Position numbers and translations under genes: made by a program. Under the pieces are notes generated by a model. It had not been told where the DNA came from. It worked only from the letters and a program-made list of their open reading frames with translations, and made no database searches. DNA of 64,000 nucleotides. Source: Streptococcus gallolyticus. GTDB taxonomy: Bacteria > Bacillota > Bacilli > Lactobacillales > Streptococcaceae. Shown piece after piece: positions 50,285 to 60,326 of the stretch. Each line of letters starts with the position of its first letter. Position 1 is the first letter of the stretch. The stretch is taken from the NCBI RefSeq assembly GCF_003337175.1, contig NZ_NETH01000004.1, forward strand, positions 1 through 64,000, read 5' to 3'.

Positions 50285-52138
50285 ATGTCAAAAGACTATC
50301 AAACATTGGCTAGCCAAATCATTGCCTTAGTTGGTGGTAAAGAAAATGTTGCTAACGTTTACCATTGTCAAACACGACTACGCTTTACGCTTGTTGATAA
50401 CCTAAAAGCTGATACTAAAGCTCTTGAAAAGCTCAACGGCGTCACAAAGGTTATTATCAATGCTGGACAATACCAAATCGTCATTGGAACACACGTTGCA
50501 GATGTCTTTGAAGAAATTGAAAAGCTCGTTGAACTATCACAAGATACTACTAGCCAAGAGAAAAAAGGCATTTTTGATACTATCATTGATTTTGTCGCAG
50601 GAACTTTCCAACCCATCATCCCCGCACTTTCTGGGGCTGGTATGGTAAAGGCTGTTTTAGCACTTCTTGTCGTTTTCAATGTCATCACCACTGATTCACA
50701 AACCTATTACATGCTTAATGTCTTTGCAGATGGTGTGTTTTACTTCTTACCAATTCTCATTGCCTTTACTCAGGCACAAAAACTCAAATGCAACCCTATT
50801 TTAGCTGCAGGTGTCGCTGCCATGCTGTTACACCCAAATTGGTCGGCGCTGGTGACTGCTGGAGACGCTGTCCACTTTTTTAACGTCATTCCATTGACAC
50901 TAGCAAGTTATGGGTCAAGTGTTATCCCTATTATTCTCATCATTTTTGTCCAATCTTATGTTGAGAAATTCTTAAACAAACACATTCCAAAATCAGTTAA
51001 CCTTGTTTTTGTACCCATGCTCACTTTCCTTATCATGGGCACATTAGCCTTCTCAGTTCTTGGGCCAATTGGAGCCATTGTCGGAAATTACTTAGCTTAT
51101 GTTTTCACATTCTTAGCAGAAAATGCCAGCTGGGCACCTGCTTTAATCATTGGAACATTCTTGCCAATTATGGTGATGTTTGGTATCCATAACGGTGTTG
51201 CCCCACTTGGAATCATGCAACTGTCTCAACTAGGTTATGACTCAATCTTTGGTCCTGGCTGTGTCTGTTCAAATATGGCACAAGCAACAGCTGGTGCAGT
51301 CGTTGCTTTCGTAACAAAGGATAAAACAACCAAAGAAACAGCCATCCCTGGTTCTATCACAGCCTACATGGGCATTACCGAACCTCTTCTTTATGGTGTT
51401 AATCTACCAAAACGCTACCCATTGATTGCTTCCATGATTGGTGGAGGACTTGGTGGTCTTTATGCTGGTTTAACACATGCTCACCGATTTGCGACTGGTT
51501 CTTCTGGACTTCCAGCAGTTCTTCTCTATATTGGGGATAACACAATGACTTATTTTTACAATATTATCATTGCTATTGTTATTAGCATCATTTCAACTGC
51601 TATTATTACCTTTGTCCTTGCCAAACACTTTGAAAAAGAAGAAACTACTGACAACCTTGATACAACACAAGCTCCTGTCATTACAGGTCAAGAAGTCAGC
51701 TCTCCATTGACTGGTGAAGTTCTCCCTATTGAAAAAGCGGAAGATGACGTCTTTGCATCAAAAGTTATGGGAGATGGTGTTGTTATCTTACCAGAAGCAA
51801 GCGATGTCTATGCCCCATTTGATGGCACTATCGCAACTCTTTTTCCAACTAAACATGCTATTGGACTTGTCTCAGACAAGGGAGCGGAGATTCTCATTCA
51901 TATTGGTATCAATACCGTAGATCTCAAGGGAGAAGGATTTAAAGCCTTTGTTAAGCAAGGAGATTCCGTCACAAAAGGTGACAAATTAATATCATTTGAT
52001 AAAGTAGCTATTGAAAACGCGGGCTACTCTTGTCAAACAATGGTCATCATCACAAACAGTTCTAGTTATCATCACATCACTAAATACGACAATCAATTTA
52101 GCCAAACTGGTGATTTGATTTTAGAATTAGAGAAATAA
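50285..52138 (+). CDS. PTS beta-glucoside transporter subunit IIBCA
   Basis: 617-residue fused PTS permease. EIIB domain about 1-90 with phospho-cysteine C28 (YHCQTRLRF), EIIC membrane domain about 100-455, EIIA (Glc-type) about 475-617 with active His in EILIHIGINTVDL. BglP-like; it would import and phosphorylate a beta-glucoside for the GH1 enzyme. Start at 50285 follows AAAGGGAGAT; an in-frame start 16 codons upstream overlaps this site and is less likely. Confidence 0.92.
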   Translation: MSKDYQTLASQIIALVGGKENVANVYHCQTRLRFTLVDNLKADTKALEKLNGVTKVIINAGQYQIVIGTHVADVFEEIEKLVELSQDTTSQEKKGIFDTIIDFVAGTFQPIIPALSGAGMVKAVLALLVVFNVITTDSQTYYMLNVFADGVFYFLPILIAFTQAQKLKCNPILAAGVAAMLLHPNWSALVTAGDAVHFFNVIPLTLASYGSSVIPIILIIFVQSYVEKFLNKHIPKSVNLVFVPMLTFLIMGTLAFSVLGPIGAIVGNYLAYVFTFLAENASWAPALIIGTFLPIMVMFGIHNGVAPLGIMQLSQLGYDSIFGPGCVCSNMAQATAGAVVAFVTKDKTTKETAIPGSITAYMGITEPLLYGVNLPKRYPLIASMIGGGLGGLYAGLTHAHRFATGSSGLPAVLLYIGDNTMTYFYNIIIAIVISIISTAIITFVLAKHFEKEETTDNLDTTQAPVITGQEVSSPLTGEVLPIEKAEDDVFASKVMGDGVVILPEASDVYAPFDGTIATLFPTKHAIGLVSDKGAEILIHIGINTVDLKGEGFKAFVKQGDSVTKGDKLISFDKVAIENAGYSCQTMVIITNSSSYHHITKYDNQFSQTGDLILELEK

Positions 52139-52141
52139 AAA

Positions 52142-52192
52142 AGCGGAAAAATTCCGCTCCTAAACTCTCCTCAAAATAACTTGGGGAGAGTT
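52142..52192 (+). terminator. Terminator pair after the PTS gene
   Basis: Two hairpins: AGCGGAA / TTCCGCT (52142-52158) and AACTCTCC / GGAGAGTT (52163-52192), the second followed by TTTTT. The convergent ABC permease gene ends 4 bp later. Confidence 0.8.
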
Positions 52193-52195
52193 TTT

Positions 52196-53818
52196 TTATA
52201 ACTTTTTCCAAAATGTGTGGTAAATCACTAGTTGAGAAACGATTCCTATCAAAACAGCCAGTATTGCAAACAAAACATTCGCCAACAGAACATCTTTGAG
52301 TAGCGCTCCGAGTAAAAATGTACCTACCCCTAGACCTCCACCTACTACTAAGGCCATTAGGAAAATAGCAAGAGTCAGCCATTGTCCTGCGTGACGGTTA
52401 AAAAGTTGGGTCACATCTTGCCATTTTAAATCAAGACACTTAAAATCACGGCGATACATCAGTTGTCCCTGAAGCAAGATACTGGCAAGAAGTCCTAGGA
52501 TAAAGAAACTAACCAACATTAGTGGCGCTTTTAAGACAAACAAGCCCACTAATAAAGACAGGATAGCTGGAACAAGTGCTTGGAGTCCTACCAGCGTTAA
52601 AAATTTTTGAACAAGAAATTCCTTGAAATTGATTGGTAACGCTTTAAAGAAGGTCAGATTTTCTTTTTCTAATGAAATCCCAACCCCAACAAATGAGCTT
52701 GGGGTGCTACAAAAACTTCCCAGAACAATTCCGATAAGCATTGCCACACCAAAATAAGCATTCGGCACATCAGCCAAACTAACCCCATTTGTCACACTCG
52801 GTGTGATAACAATCACCACATAAATCAAAGGCGATAGATAAGTTTGTATCAGCAAGGTCGCATTTTGTAATGTTGACATATGGTGACGAATCATCATCGT
52901 TCTCAACGATTTACCTTTCAACGCTTTTTGAGAGGCTACTGATGCTTTTGGTTTCGGCTTAGTTTTAGGCTTAGCATAAAGAACTTCTTTGTAATAGGTT
53001 GGCATCAAGTACTTGATAGCCCCAACTGCTAAAATCGAAATGAGTAACAAAGGAAGCCAAAAATTAAGGACAGCCGCTGATTGAAATGGTGCTTTAACCA
53101 CATCATAAAAACCACGAAAATAAGGCAACACGGCATGGTCTGTAAGCTCAAGATCATCATAATCCTCCTTTTGACCATTGATGACATTCATGTAAAAAAT
53201 GGCTCCAACTGCTCCAATCGTTGAAATAGACATGAGAATAGTCGAGATGATTTTTCGGTGCTGACTGCGAAGAATGATTTTTCCCACAAAACTATTAAGA
53301 TAAAGTGCCACTAAAATCACAGACGCAAATAAAATAAAAAAGAAGACAATTGTCAAGGGAATCGCTAGTACAAGCCCTGCTATTTGCCAGTAGGCGATAA
53401 AAAACAAGGACAACAGTGGCATTAAAAATGTAATGCCCATACCAAAACTGGAAATCACTTTTGCCACATACAGTTCACTCGATTTAATCGGCAAGTGGGC
53501 ATAAAGCCGAACATCATCGCTCTCATAAAAAATGCTATACATAGCTGAAAAAGCATTTAGAGTTGCCATGATAACGAAAATCGCTATGTAAAAAGAGAAA
53601 TAACCTGGAAAATGACTGAAATCTATATCAGCATATATAAAAATGTAGATAACCGCAAACAAAAGGCTGAGGAGAATTTGCTGGTGCATTACACTCTTAT
53701 AAGCCGAAAAACCTTTGCTGGGTTTGCGTTCTTGCTTGCGCTTTGCCGCCGTGACAGACTGTGGGTTGGAATAGAGGATATTAATCTTGATTAGCTCCCA
53801 AACTGTTGACCAATTCAT
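52196..53818 (-). CDS. ABC transporter permease (ABC-2 type)
   Basis: 540-residue membrane protein with about 12 transmembrane helices and a central cytoplasmic Lys/Pro-rich loop (YAKPKTKPKPKAS). It pairs with the ATPase gene 4 bp upstream. The exported substrate is unknown; this kind of two-gene exporter is often tied to peptide or drug efflux or membrane stress. No symbol assigned. Confidence 0.8.
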   Translation of the reverse strand: MNWSTVWELIKINILYSNPQSVTAAKRKQERKPSKGFSAYKSVMHQQILLSLLFAVIYIFIYADIDFSHFPGYFSFYIAIFVIMATLNAFSAMYSIFYESDDVRLYAHLPIKSSELYVAKVISSFGMGITFLMPLLSLFFIAYWQIAGLVLAIPLTIVFFFILFASVILVALYLNSFVGKIILRSQHRKIISTILMSISTIGAVGAIFYMNVINGQKEDYDDLELTDHAVLPYFRGFYDVVKAPFQSAAVLNFWLPLLLISILAVGAIKYLMPTYYKEVLYAKPKTKPKPKASVASQKALKGKSLRTMMIRHHMSTLQNATLLIQTYLSPLIYVVIVITPSVTNGVSLADVPNAYFGVAMLIGIVLGSFCSTPSSFVGVGISLEKENLTFFKALPINFKEFLVQKFLTLVGLQALVPAILSLLVGLFVLKAPLMLVSFFILGLLASILLQGQLMYRRDFKCLDLKWQDVTQLFNRHAGQWLTLAIFLMALVVGGGLGVGTFLLGALLKDVLLANVLFAILAVLIGIVSQLVIYHTFWKKL

Positions 53819-53822
53819 ACGC

Positions 53823-54557
53823 CTAGCCCTCCTCTTTTGCTTTACGCCCTGCTAAGTCAAGATAAATGGTTTCCAAATCTTTATCAGGGTGATTAGCTTT
53901 TAATTCAGCTAAGGTTCCGATAAAAATCAACTTGCCATCTTTTAAAATCCCAATACGATCGCAGAGTTGCTCCGCAACAGCAAGAACATGTGTCGAGAAA
54001 AGAACCGTATTGCCAGCATGCGCATGCTCTTTCATCATTTCTTTCAAATCAAAAGACGCTTGTGGGTCAAGCCCTGTCAGCGGTTCATCTAAAATCCAAA
54101 TATCTGGATTTGACAGAAGAGCACCAATGAGAATCACTTTTTGACGCATACCGTGTGAAAAATGCTCAATCAAATCATTGCTATTTTCCCCAATGTCAAA
54201 CAAATGCGACAATCGTTCAATCCGTTCATCAGCTAGCTTAGCATCAACGTCATAAATCTTAGCTAAAAAATGCCAGTATTCTATCGCCGTTAAATTCAGG
54301 AAAATATCAGGTGAATCAGGCACGTAACCAATGCGTTTTTTGATGTCATCACGGTGTTCAGAAAGAGGTAGCTCATCAACATATACCTCGCCATAGCTCG
54401 CTTCAATGATTGAGGTTAAAATGCTAATCGTCGTTGTCTTTCCTGCACCATTATGCCCAATCAAACCAAAAATTTCGCCATTAGCAATGGTCATATTAAC
54501 ATCACTTAGCGCTTCCTTATCACCATATAACTTTGAAACATGATCAAATCGAATCAT
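53823..54557 (-). CDS. ABC transporter ATPase
   Basis: 244-residue exporter-type ATPase. Walker A GHNGAGKTTT near 34-43, signature FSHGMRQK (His for Gly in the LSGGQ motif, normal for this group), Walker B WILDEPLTGLD, switch His in FSTHV. Forms a two-gene exporter with the downstream permease. Strong ribosome site AAGGAGAGGAG. Confidence 0.93.
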   Translation of the reverse strand: MIRFDHVSKLYGDKEALSDVNMTIANGEIFGLIGHNGAGKTTTISILTSIIEASYGEVYVDELPLSEHRDDIKKRIGYVPDSPDIFLNLTAIEYWHFLAKIYDVDAKLADERIERLSHLFDIGENSNDLIEHFSHGMRQKVILIGALLSNPDIWILDEPLTGLDPQASFDLKEMMKEHAHAGNTVLFSTHVLAVAEQLCDRIGILKDGKLIFIGTLAELKANHPDKDLETIYLDLAGRKAKEEG

Positions 54558-55020
54558 CTCAAACTCCTCTCCTTATTCTCCTATAATGGTTTTAAATGGT
54601 TTTATCCATTTTGAAATGCATTGCTCTTTTGAAAATCCGCAACAAATCCCTGTGTCAACTGTTTCAATGATTTTGCTCCCTTTGGCAGCGAAAAATCATG
54701 CCTTGTACTATACAGGATTTAGCTGACGGTCAAGGTGAAGAGCACTCAACCCAGCATCTCAAGACCTAATCACCTCATTTGACGCAGAAAGTAAGATTTT
54801 TGACAAATCGTTATCTTGACGAAGGGGCATCTCTTCATCAGCATTCCTAATTGCTTAGTGTCATTCCCTGCACTTCTTTTCCATAAAATCCCTTTAGAAT
54901 TTCGTTTGTACTATTAAAATGATACAAATCATTTTTATTCTATTTTATCTTTTCAGCTATCATTTGTCAAATCATTATAAAACCCCTCCTTGAAAACAAG
55001 AAGGGGGAGTTACTTATTCA
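54558..55020. other. 463-bp gap upstream of the ABC exporter
   Basis: No convincing gene. Near the ABC start an inverted repeat AAATGG-N6-CCATTT (about 54595-54612) could be an operator. A G+C-richer middle part (about 54640-54860) looks like eroded sequence without a long frame. The tkt terminator is at the right end. Confidence 0.4.
54983..55006 (-). terminator. tkt terminator
   Basis: CCCCTTCTTG / CAAGGAGGGG (one G-U pair) with a TTTT loop, then TTTTAT on the minus strand. Confidence 0.8.
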
Positions 55021-57006
55021 TTACAATGCTTCGTAAAGGTTGACAGCCTTATCAACTGTGAAGCCGTATTCTTCAAAGATTTTATTGCCTGGTGCAGATG
55101 CGCCCCAAGTATCGATTGTCAGAGTTTTACCTTGGAGGCCAACGTATTTGCCCCAACCAAAGCTTGAACCAGCTTCGATAGCCAAACGTTTTGTAACCTT
55201 AGCTGGAAGAATGCTTTCTTGATAAGCAGCGTCTTGTTCGTCAAAGATGTTTTGTGCTGGCATTGACACCACACGAACATGAACACCTTTTGCTTCCAAA
55301 GCAGCTTGCGTATCAAGCGCCAATTTCACTTCAGAACCTGTTGCAATCAGGATACCGTCAAGGTCACCTTTTGCTTCTGAAAGGATATAAGCCCCTTTAT
55401 TAACACCTTCTGCTGCCAATTCTTTTGTCCCTTCAAGGACAGGAAGATTTTGACGTGTCAAGATGAGCATTGTTGGACGATCAACTTCAGCAAGAGCACG
55501 TTTCCATGCAGCATTTGTTTCGTTACCGTCAGCAGGGCGGATAACGTTAAGGTTAGGCATCGAACGAACGCTAGCCAATTGTTCAACTGGTTCGTGAGTT
55601 GGTCCGTCTTCACCGACAGCGATGGAATCATGCGTCATGACATAAATGGTTGGCAGTTGTTGAAGAGCAGCCATACGAACAGCTGGAAGAAGGTAGTTTG
55701 AGAATACAAAGAATGTACCACCGTAAACACGAGTACCACCATGAAGAGCAATACCGTTCATGGCAGCTGCCATGGCAAACTCACGCACACCAAACCAAAT
55801 ATTACGACCAAGGTAGTTGTCTGGTTGGAAATCAGATTCTACTTTGACCATTGTATTGTTTGATGCCGAAAGGTCAGCTGAACCACCCCAGAATGATGGC
55901 ACTTGTGCTGAGATTTGTTGGATAGCTTGTTGACTTGATGAACGGCTAGCAAGGCTTGTCCCGATTTCGAAATCTTCAAGTGTCACGTCAACTGGTTTGT
56001 TAGCGAATGCTGCTTTGTATTCAGCAGCTAATTCTGGATAAGCAGCTTCGTATTCACGGAATTTCGTATTCCATGCATTTTCAGCAGCTTCACCACGGAA
56101 TTTGATACCAACTTCAAAGCGTTTAGCCACCTCTTCTGGTACTGTGAATGCTGGATAGTCCCAACCGTAAGATTTTTTAGCGTAAGCAATGCCATCAACG
56201 CCAAGAGGGGCACCGTGAACAGCTGATGTTCCTTGGTTTTCAGCACCGAAACCAATGATTGTTTTCACTTCGATAATCGATGGTTTTTCAGTTTCAGCTT
56301 TTGCTTCTTCGATAGCTTTAGCAATCGCTTCAAGGTCATTACCATCTTTAACCAAAATGTGTTGCCAACCGTAAGCTTCAAATTTACCTTTGATATCTTC
56401 TGTGAAAGCTTTTGATGTTGGACCGTCAAGTGAAATGTCGTTTGAATCGTAAAGAAGGACTAATTTGCCAAGTTTAAGATGTCCAGCAAGACTGGCAGCT
56501 TCTTGACTAACACCTTCCATCAAGCAACCGTCACCATGCAAAGCATAAGTGTAGTGGTCAACGATATTAAAGCCTGGTTTGTTAAATTTAGCGGCTAAGT
56601 GAGCTTCTGCCATTGCCATACCAACAGCATTGGCAATCCCTTGCCCAAGAGGTCCAGTTGTTGCTTCAACACCGTCTGTATGATTGACTTCTGGGTGACC
56701 TGGTGTTTTTGAACCCCATTGACGGAAATGCTTCAAATCATCAATGCTAACATTGTAACCTGATAGATGAAGAAGGCTGTATAAAAGGGCAGAACCATGT
56801 CCTGCAGATAGTACAAAACGATCTCGGTTAGACCAAGAACGGCTTGTCTTCGGATTAACAGTCATTACATGATTCCAAAGAACATAAGCCATAGGTGCAG
56901 CTCCCATTGGAAGACCAGGGTGACCTGAATTAGCTGCCTGAATGGCATCAATTGAGAGCGTACGGACAGTATTGACTGCCAACTGATCAATAGCATCAAA
57001 TGTCAT
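55021..57006 (-). CDS. tkt: Transketolase
   Basis: 661-residue thiamine-diphosphate enzyme of the non-oxidative pentose phosphate pathway. TPP motif [13 protein letters not shown] near 155-167, N-terminal [12 protein letters not shown], and the C-terminal pyrimidine domain with [17 protein letters not shown]. Full length. Follows the aldolase and PTS genes but has its own candidate promoter. Confidence 0.96.
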   Translation of the reverse strand: MTFDAIDQLAVNTVRTLSIDAIQAANSGHPGLPMGAAPMAYVLWNHVMTVNPKTSRSWSNRDRFVLSAGHGSALLYSLLHLSGYNVSIDDLKHFRQWGSKTPGHPEVNHTDGVEATTGPLGQGIANAVGMAMAEAHLAAKFNKPGFNIVDHYTYALHGDGCLMEGVSQEAASLAGHLKLGKLVLLYDSNDISLDGPTSKAFTEDIKGKFEAYGWQHILVKDGNDLEAIAKAIEEAKAETEKPSIIEVKTIIGFGAENQGTSAVHGAPLGVDGIAYAKKSYGWDYPAFTVPEEVAKRFEVGIKFRGEAAENAWNTKFREYEAAYPELAAEYKAAFANKPVDVTLEDFEIGTSLASRSSSQQAIQQISAQVPSFWGGSADLSASNNTMVKVESDFQPDNYLGRNIWFGVREFAMAAAMNGIALHGGTRVYGGTFFVFSNYLLPAVRMAALQQLPTIYVMTHDSIAVGEDGPTHEPVEQLASVRSMPNLNVIRPADGNETNAAWKRALAEVDRPTMLILTRQNLPVLEGTKELAAEGVNKGAYILSEAKGDLDGILIATGSEVKLALDTQAALEAKGVHVRVVSMPAQNIFDEQDAAYQESILPAKVTKRLAIEAGSSFGWGKYVGLQGKTLTIDTWGASAPGNKIFEEYGFTVDKAVNLYEAL

Positions 57007-57057
57007 GAGTGAAACCTTTCTATTTTTAAGGACTTCTAGTATTATTGTTCGGATTCT

Positions 57058-57063
57058 ATTATA
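57058..57063 (-). promoter_or_regulatory. tkt -10 promoter element
   Basis: TGA-TATAAT, an extended -10 on the minus strand, with a weak TTTAAA 17 bp upstream, lies about 50 bp before the tkt start. It suggests tkt can be expressed apart from the PTS operon. Confidence 0.5.
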
Positions 57064-57090
57064 TCATAAATCATTAGCCTTTTAAACAAA

Positions 57091-57747
57091 TTATAAGTCG
57101 ACTTTGTTGTTAAACATCTCCCAGTCTTTAGTAAACTTTTCTATGCCGCTTGTCGTCAAAGGGTGTTTGGTCATTTTATCAAAAACAGCATCTGGAATGG
57201 TCGCAATATGAGCACCTCGTTTCGAAACGTTCTCAACATGAACTGTATTACGAATGCTGGCTGCAATGATTTCCGTATCAAAGCCATAACAATCAATGAT
57301 TTCTCGCAAATCTGAAATCAATTGGTAAGCATCTGTGCCGATGTCTTCCAGACGTCCGACAAACGGACTGATAAAGGTTGCACCAGCTTTGATTGCCATA
57401 AGCCCTTGAGATACCGTAAAAATAAGAGTGACGTTGGTCTTAATGTTTTCTTTTGAAAGCACATTGACTGCTTTCAACCCTTCCATTGTCATCGGAATTT
57501 TGACCACAATATTGTCTGCCCATTTAGCAATATCACGCGCTTCAGTAATCATTTCTTCAGCTGTTACGCCTGTGACTTCTGCCGATACGGGACCGTCAAC
57601 AATCTGGCAAATGTCCTTGATAACTGTCTCAAAATCACGCCCTTCACGGGAAATAATCGTTGGATTGGTCGTGACACCATCCACGACACCTAGTTCATTA
57701 ATCCTTTTAATCGCCGAAACATCGGCTGTATCTAAGAAAAATTTCAT
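57091..57747 (-). CDS. fsa: Transaldolase-like fructose-6-phosphate aldolase
   Basis: 218-residue member of the small transaldolase (TalC/FSA) family. Schiff-base lysine in [13 protein letters not shown] near 85; start [14 protein letters not shown]. It could be a true transaldolase or a fructose-6-phosphate aldolase; sequence alone does not tell. The start at 57747 follows AGAAAGGGAAT, 13 bp after the PTS EIIC gene. Confidence 0.9.
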   Translation of the reverse strand: MKFFLDTADVSAIKRINELGVVDGVTTNPTIISREGRDFETVIKDICQIVDGPVSAEVTGVTAEEMITEARDIAKWADNIVVKIPMTMEGLKAVNVLSKENIKTNVTLIFTVSQGLMAIKAGATFISPFVGRLEDIGTDAYQLISDLREIIDCYGFDTEIIAASIRNTVHVENVSKRGAHIATIPDAVFDKMTKHPLTTSGIEKFTKDWEMFNNKVDL

Positions 57748-57760
57748 TATATTCCCTTTC

Positions 57761-59119
57761 TTACACTTCAGAATCTGTTCGTTTATCAAGAATAATACTT
57801 GTTACAATTACAATAAATACAAAAGCGAGGATCGCTGTAATAAGTGCACCTGACCCCAATTGTCCAATTTTTCCTAAGATATAGCCTGGAATGAGATAAT
57901 CTGTATCAGCAAATGTTGAAGCTGCCATTTTAAGGGAACCAAGTAATGGTAAAATAGCCAATGGTAACCAACTTATAAGTAAACTATTAACAGCAGAGCC
58001 AAGAACAGCTCCTCTTCTACCACCAGTAGAATTTCCGTAAATACCTGCTGCAGCTCCACAGAAGAAGTGTCCAACTACACCTGGAATAATAACCGTAGTA
58101 TGAAGAGCAATCATTATAAACATTGAAATTGTGCCAACAATAAAACTAGTAAAAAAGCCAATCAATACTGCATTTGGTGCATAAGAAAAGATGATTGGCA
58201 CATCCAATGCTGGTTTAGAATTTGGTACCCATTTTTTAGCAATACCTTGAAATGCTGGAACGATTTCTGCTAGTACCATACGAACACCTTGTAGAACAAC
58301 TACAAATCCTGCCGTAAATGTTCCTGCTTGAATAATGGCATAAACAATCGCACTTGTTCCATCACTCAATTCTTTTTCTACATAACCTGTGCCAGCTGCC
58401 AGTGCCAAGATGACATAAACGACACTCATTAATAACATAATAGATACTGTTGAATCACGTAGAAAACTAAATGATTGTGGAACATCCATATCCTCTGTAG
58501 ATTTTGATTTATCACCAAACCATTTTCCAATCCAACCAGCTATAGCATAACCAATATTTCCTGTATGTCCCATGGCAACATGATCATTACCAGTAATTTT
58601 TTTCATAAAAGGTTGACAAAGAGCAGGAGTGATTGTCAGTAACGTTCCTTCAAATAACCCTCCAAGTATGATAACTATAGGATTCGCTTTGATACCAGCA
58701 CTTATCAAAATAACCGCTGTAATACAAGAAACATACATCATAGCTTGACCTGTTAAAAATAAATATTTAAAACGTGTAAAGCGTGCCAATAGAATATTAA
58801 CAATCATTCCAACCAACATAATTAAAGCTGTTTGACTTCCATAATCTTGTAAAGCAATCGCAACAACAGCTTCATTACTAGGAACAACACCTTGAGTATT
58901 TAGAGCTACTTGAAACATTTTCGCAAAAGGAGTCAAGGCATTCTGTAAAATCCCTGAACCACCTGTTAAAACAAGAAATCCAACTATTGTTTTAATTGTC
59001 CCTGACATTACATCAGAGAATTTTTTCTTTTGTAAAAGTAAACCAATTAAAGCAATGAGAGCTACTAAAATGGCAGGTTGAGTAACTATAGAAACAAATA
59101 TATTTAAAACACTTTTCAT
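57761..59119 (-). CDS. PTS IIC component, ascorbate (UlaA/SgaT) family
   Basis: 452-residue EIIC of the ascorbate-galactitol superfamily with about ten transmembrane helices. [14 protein letters not shown] near the N-terminus and GMHTG-like GHTGNIGYA in the middle are family features. It carries the sugar through the membrane with the separate EIIB and EIIA. Substrate unknown, see findings. Confidence 0.9.
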   Translation of the reverse strand: MKSVLNIFVSIVTQPAILVALIALIGLLLQKKKFSDVMSGTIKTIVGFLVLTGGSGILQNALTPFAKMFQVALNTQGVVPSNEAVVAIALQDYGSQTALIMLVGMIVNILLARFTRFKYLFLTGQAMMYVSCITAVILISAGIKANPIVIILGGLFEGTLLTITPALCQPFMKKITGNDHVAMGHTGNIGYAIAGWIGKWFGDKSKSTEDMDVPQSFSFLRDSTVSIMLLMSVVYVILALAAGTGYVEKELSDGTSAIVYAIIQAGTFTAGFVVVLQGVRMVLAEIVPAFQGIAKKWVPNSKPALDVPIIFSYAPNAVLIGFFTSFIVGTISMFIMIALHTTVIIPGVVGHFFCGAAAGIYGNSTGGRRGAVLGSAVNSLLISWLPLAILPLLGSLKMAASTFADTDYLIPGYILGKIGQLGSGALITAILAFVFIVIVTSIILDKRTDSEV

Positions 59120-59146
59120 AATAGAATCCTCTTCTCTACTTTTTGA

Positions 59147-59446
59147 TTACCGATGGGGAATAGCATTTTTATCTAGCATCTTAATGACTTGTTGCTTTAT
59201 TTCATCAGCATCAATGATAGAATTTAACGCAATAATCTTTTCCTCTGGTAGGTTAGATAAAGCAGGAACCAAAGTCTTTTCAGCAAAGAAGTAATCAGCC
59301 ATGTCCCCACTAACACTTCCTGAATCGGTATGCTCAACTGTAAAATCTTCTACATCAACTCCTAATTCTTGTAGTGCTGACTCAATATTCATTTGAACCA
59401 TAAAACTTGTTCCTAAACCGCTTTGACATACTGCAAAAATTTTCAT
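59147..59446 (-). CDS. PTS IIB component
   Basis: 99-residue EIIB of the ascorbate/galactitol type. The phospho-cysteine is C7 in VCQSGLGTSF. Between EIIA and EIIC genes; 5 bp after EIIA. Confidence 0.92.
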   Translation of the reverse strand: MKIFAVCQSGLGTSFMVQMNIESALQELGVDVEDFTVEHTDSGSVSGDMADYFFAEKTLVPALSNLPEEKIIALNSIIDADEIKQQVIKMLDKNAIPHR

Positions 59447-59451
59447 AATGA

Positions 59452-59889
59452 TTACACTCCTTCTAGCAATGAGCTAATTTCTTCAATATTTGATGATTGA
59501 AGTAACGTTTGTAAATTTTCTTTTTTAGATAAAATTTTGGTTAATTTCATCAGCGCTTCTAGATGTTGACTACTATCACTAGCAGCCAAACAAATAAAAA
59601 TAGATACTGGATGGTTAGGGTCATCTAAAAGATTTACTGGATATGTTAACTTCAGAAAAGATATACCCGTTTCAATAACCCCCTCCTCTGGTCGGGCATG
59701 TGGTAAAGCTAAATATTCTCCAATGTTAATAAATGGTCCATATTCTTTTACCTTATCGATCATCGCCTGAATATAGCTCTCTTTAATTTTTCCTTTTGTT
59801 AGTAAAGGTTGAGCCGTTAACCTTATTGCCTTTTCCCAACTCATTTTTTGAGAACTTAACTGGATATTTTCTTTATCTAATAACTTCAT
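59452..59889 (-). CDS. PTS IIA component (fructose/mannitol type)
   Basis: 145-residue EIIA-2 domain. The active His is in YLALPHARPEEGV, near 64. It passes phosphate from HPr to the EIIB. The second EIIA-like gene next door differs in sequence and probably has a regulatory role. Confidence 0.92.
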   Translation of the reverse strand: MKLLDKENIQLSSQKMSWEKAIRLTAQPLLTKGKIKESYIQAMIDKVKEYGPFINIGEYLALPHARPEEGVIETGISFLKLTYPVNLLDDPNHPVSIFICLAASDSSQHLEALMKLTKILSKKENLQTLLQSSNIEEISSLLEGV

Positions 59890-59903
59890 AATTTCTCCTT
59901 ACA

Positions 59904-60326
59904 TTATTGTTTTAAATAATTCTTAATTTCCAATTGACTGCCTGTCATTAATAATTCAATAAACTGCTCATCAATGAGATGCCAAATGAGCTTTTGAATT
60001 TGTGGACGTATTTTAAATGCTGTTTGAGAATTAATCACAAGAGCAATTACAATATTTACCTTTGTAATACCTTTAGACCAATTCAAAATAGGTTCCGAAA
60101 GACGTACAATGAAGATTTTATCTTGAACATTCTCATCGGTGAAATGCGGTAAAACAACACCTTGTGCGATTTCAATATTTCCCATCGCTTCACGTTCTAG
60201 AAATTTACTTTCTATCTCTTTTTGACTTAGGGTTTGACTGTCAATTTGAGATGCTAAATAGCCATAAACTTCTTGCCGATTATTGAAATTTTGGTTAGAA
60301 ACGTATTGATATAAATCAGTTACCAT
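59904..60326 (-). CDS. Stand-alone EIIA-like protein, likely detached regulator domain
   Basis: 140 residues of the EIIA-2 fold with the active-site pattern VVLPHFTDE. The start overlaps the end of the PRD regulator gene by 11 nt. In LicR/MtlR-type regulators an EIIA-2 domain directly follows the EIIB-like domain; here the regulator ends after EIIB and this gene takes the expected place. So it may be the regulator's EIIA domain encoded separately. A plain transport EIIA is the alternative. Confidence 0.8.
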   Translation of the reverse strand: MVTDLYQYVSNQNFNNRQEVYGYLASQIDSQTLSQKEIESKFLEREAMGNIEIAQGVVLPHFTDENVQDKIFIVRLSEPILNWSKGITKVNIVIALVINSQTAFKIRPQIQKLIWHLIDEQFIELLMTGSQLEIKNYLKQ

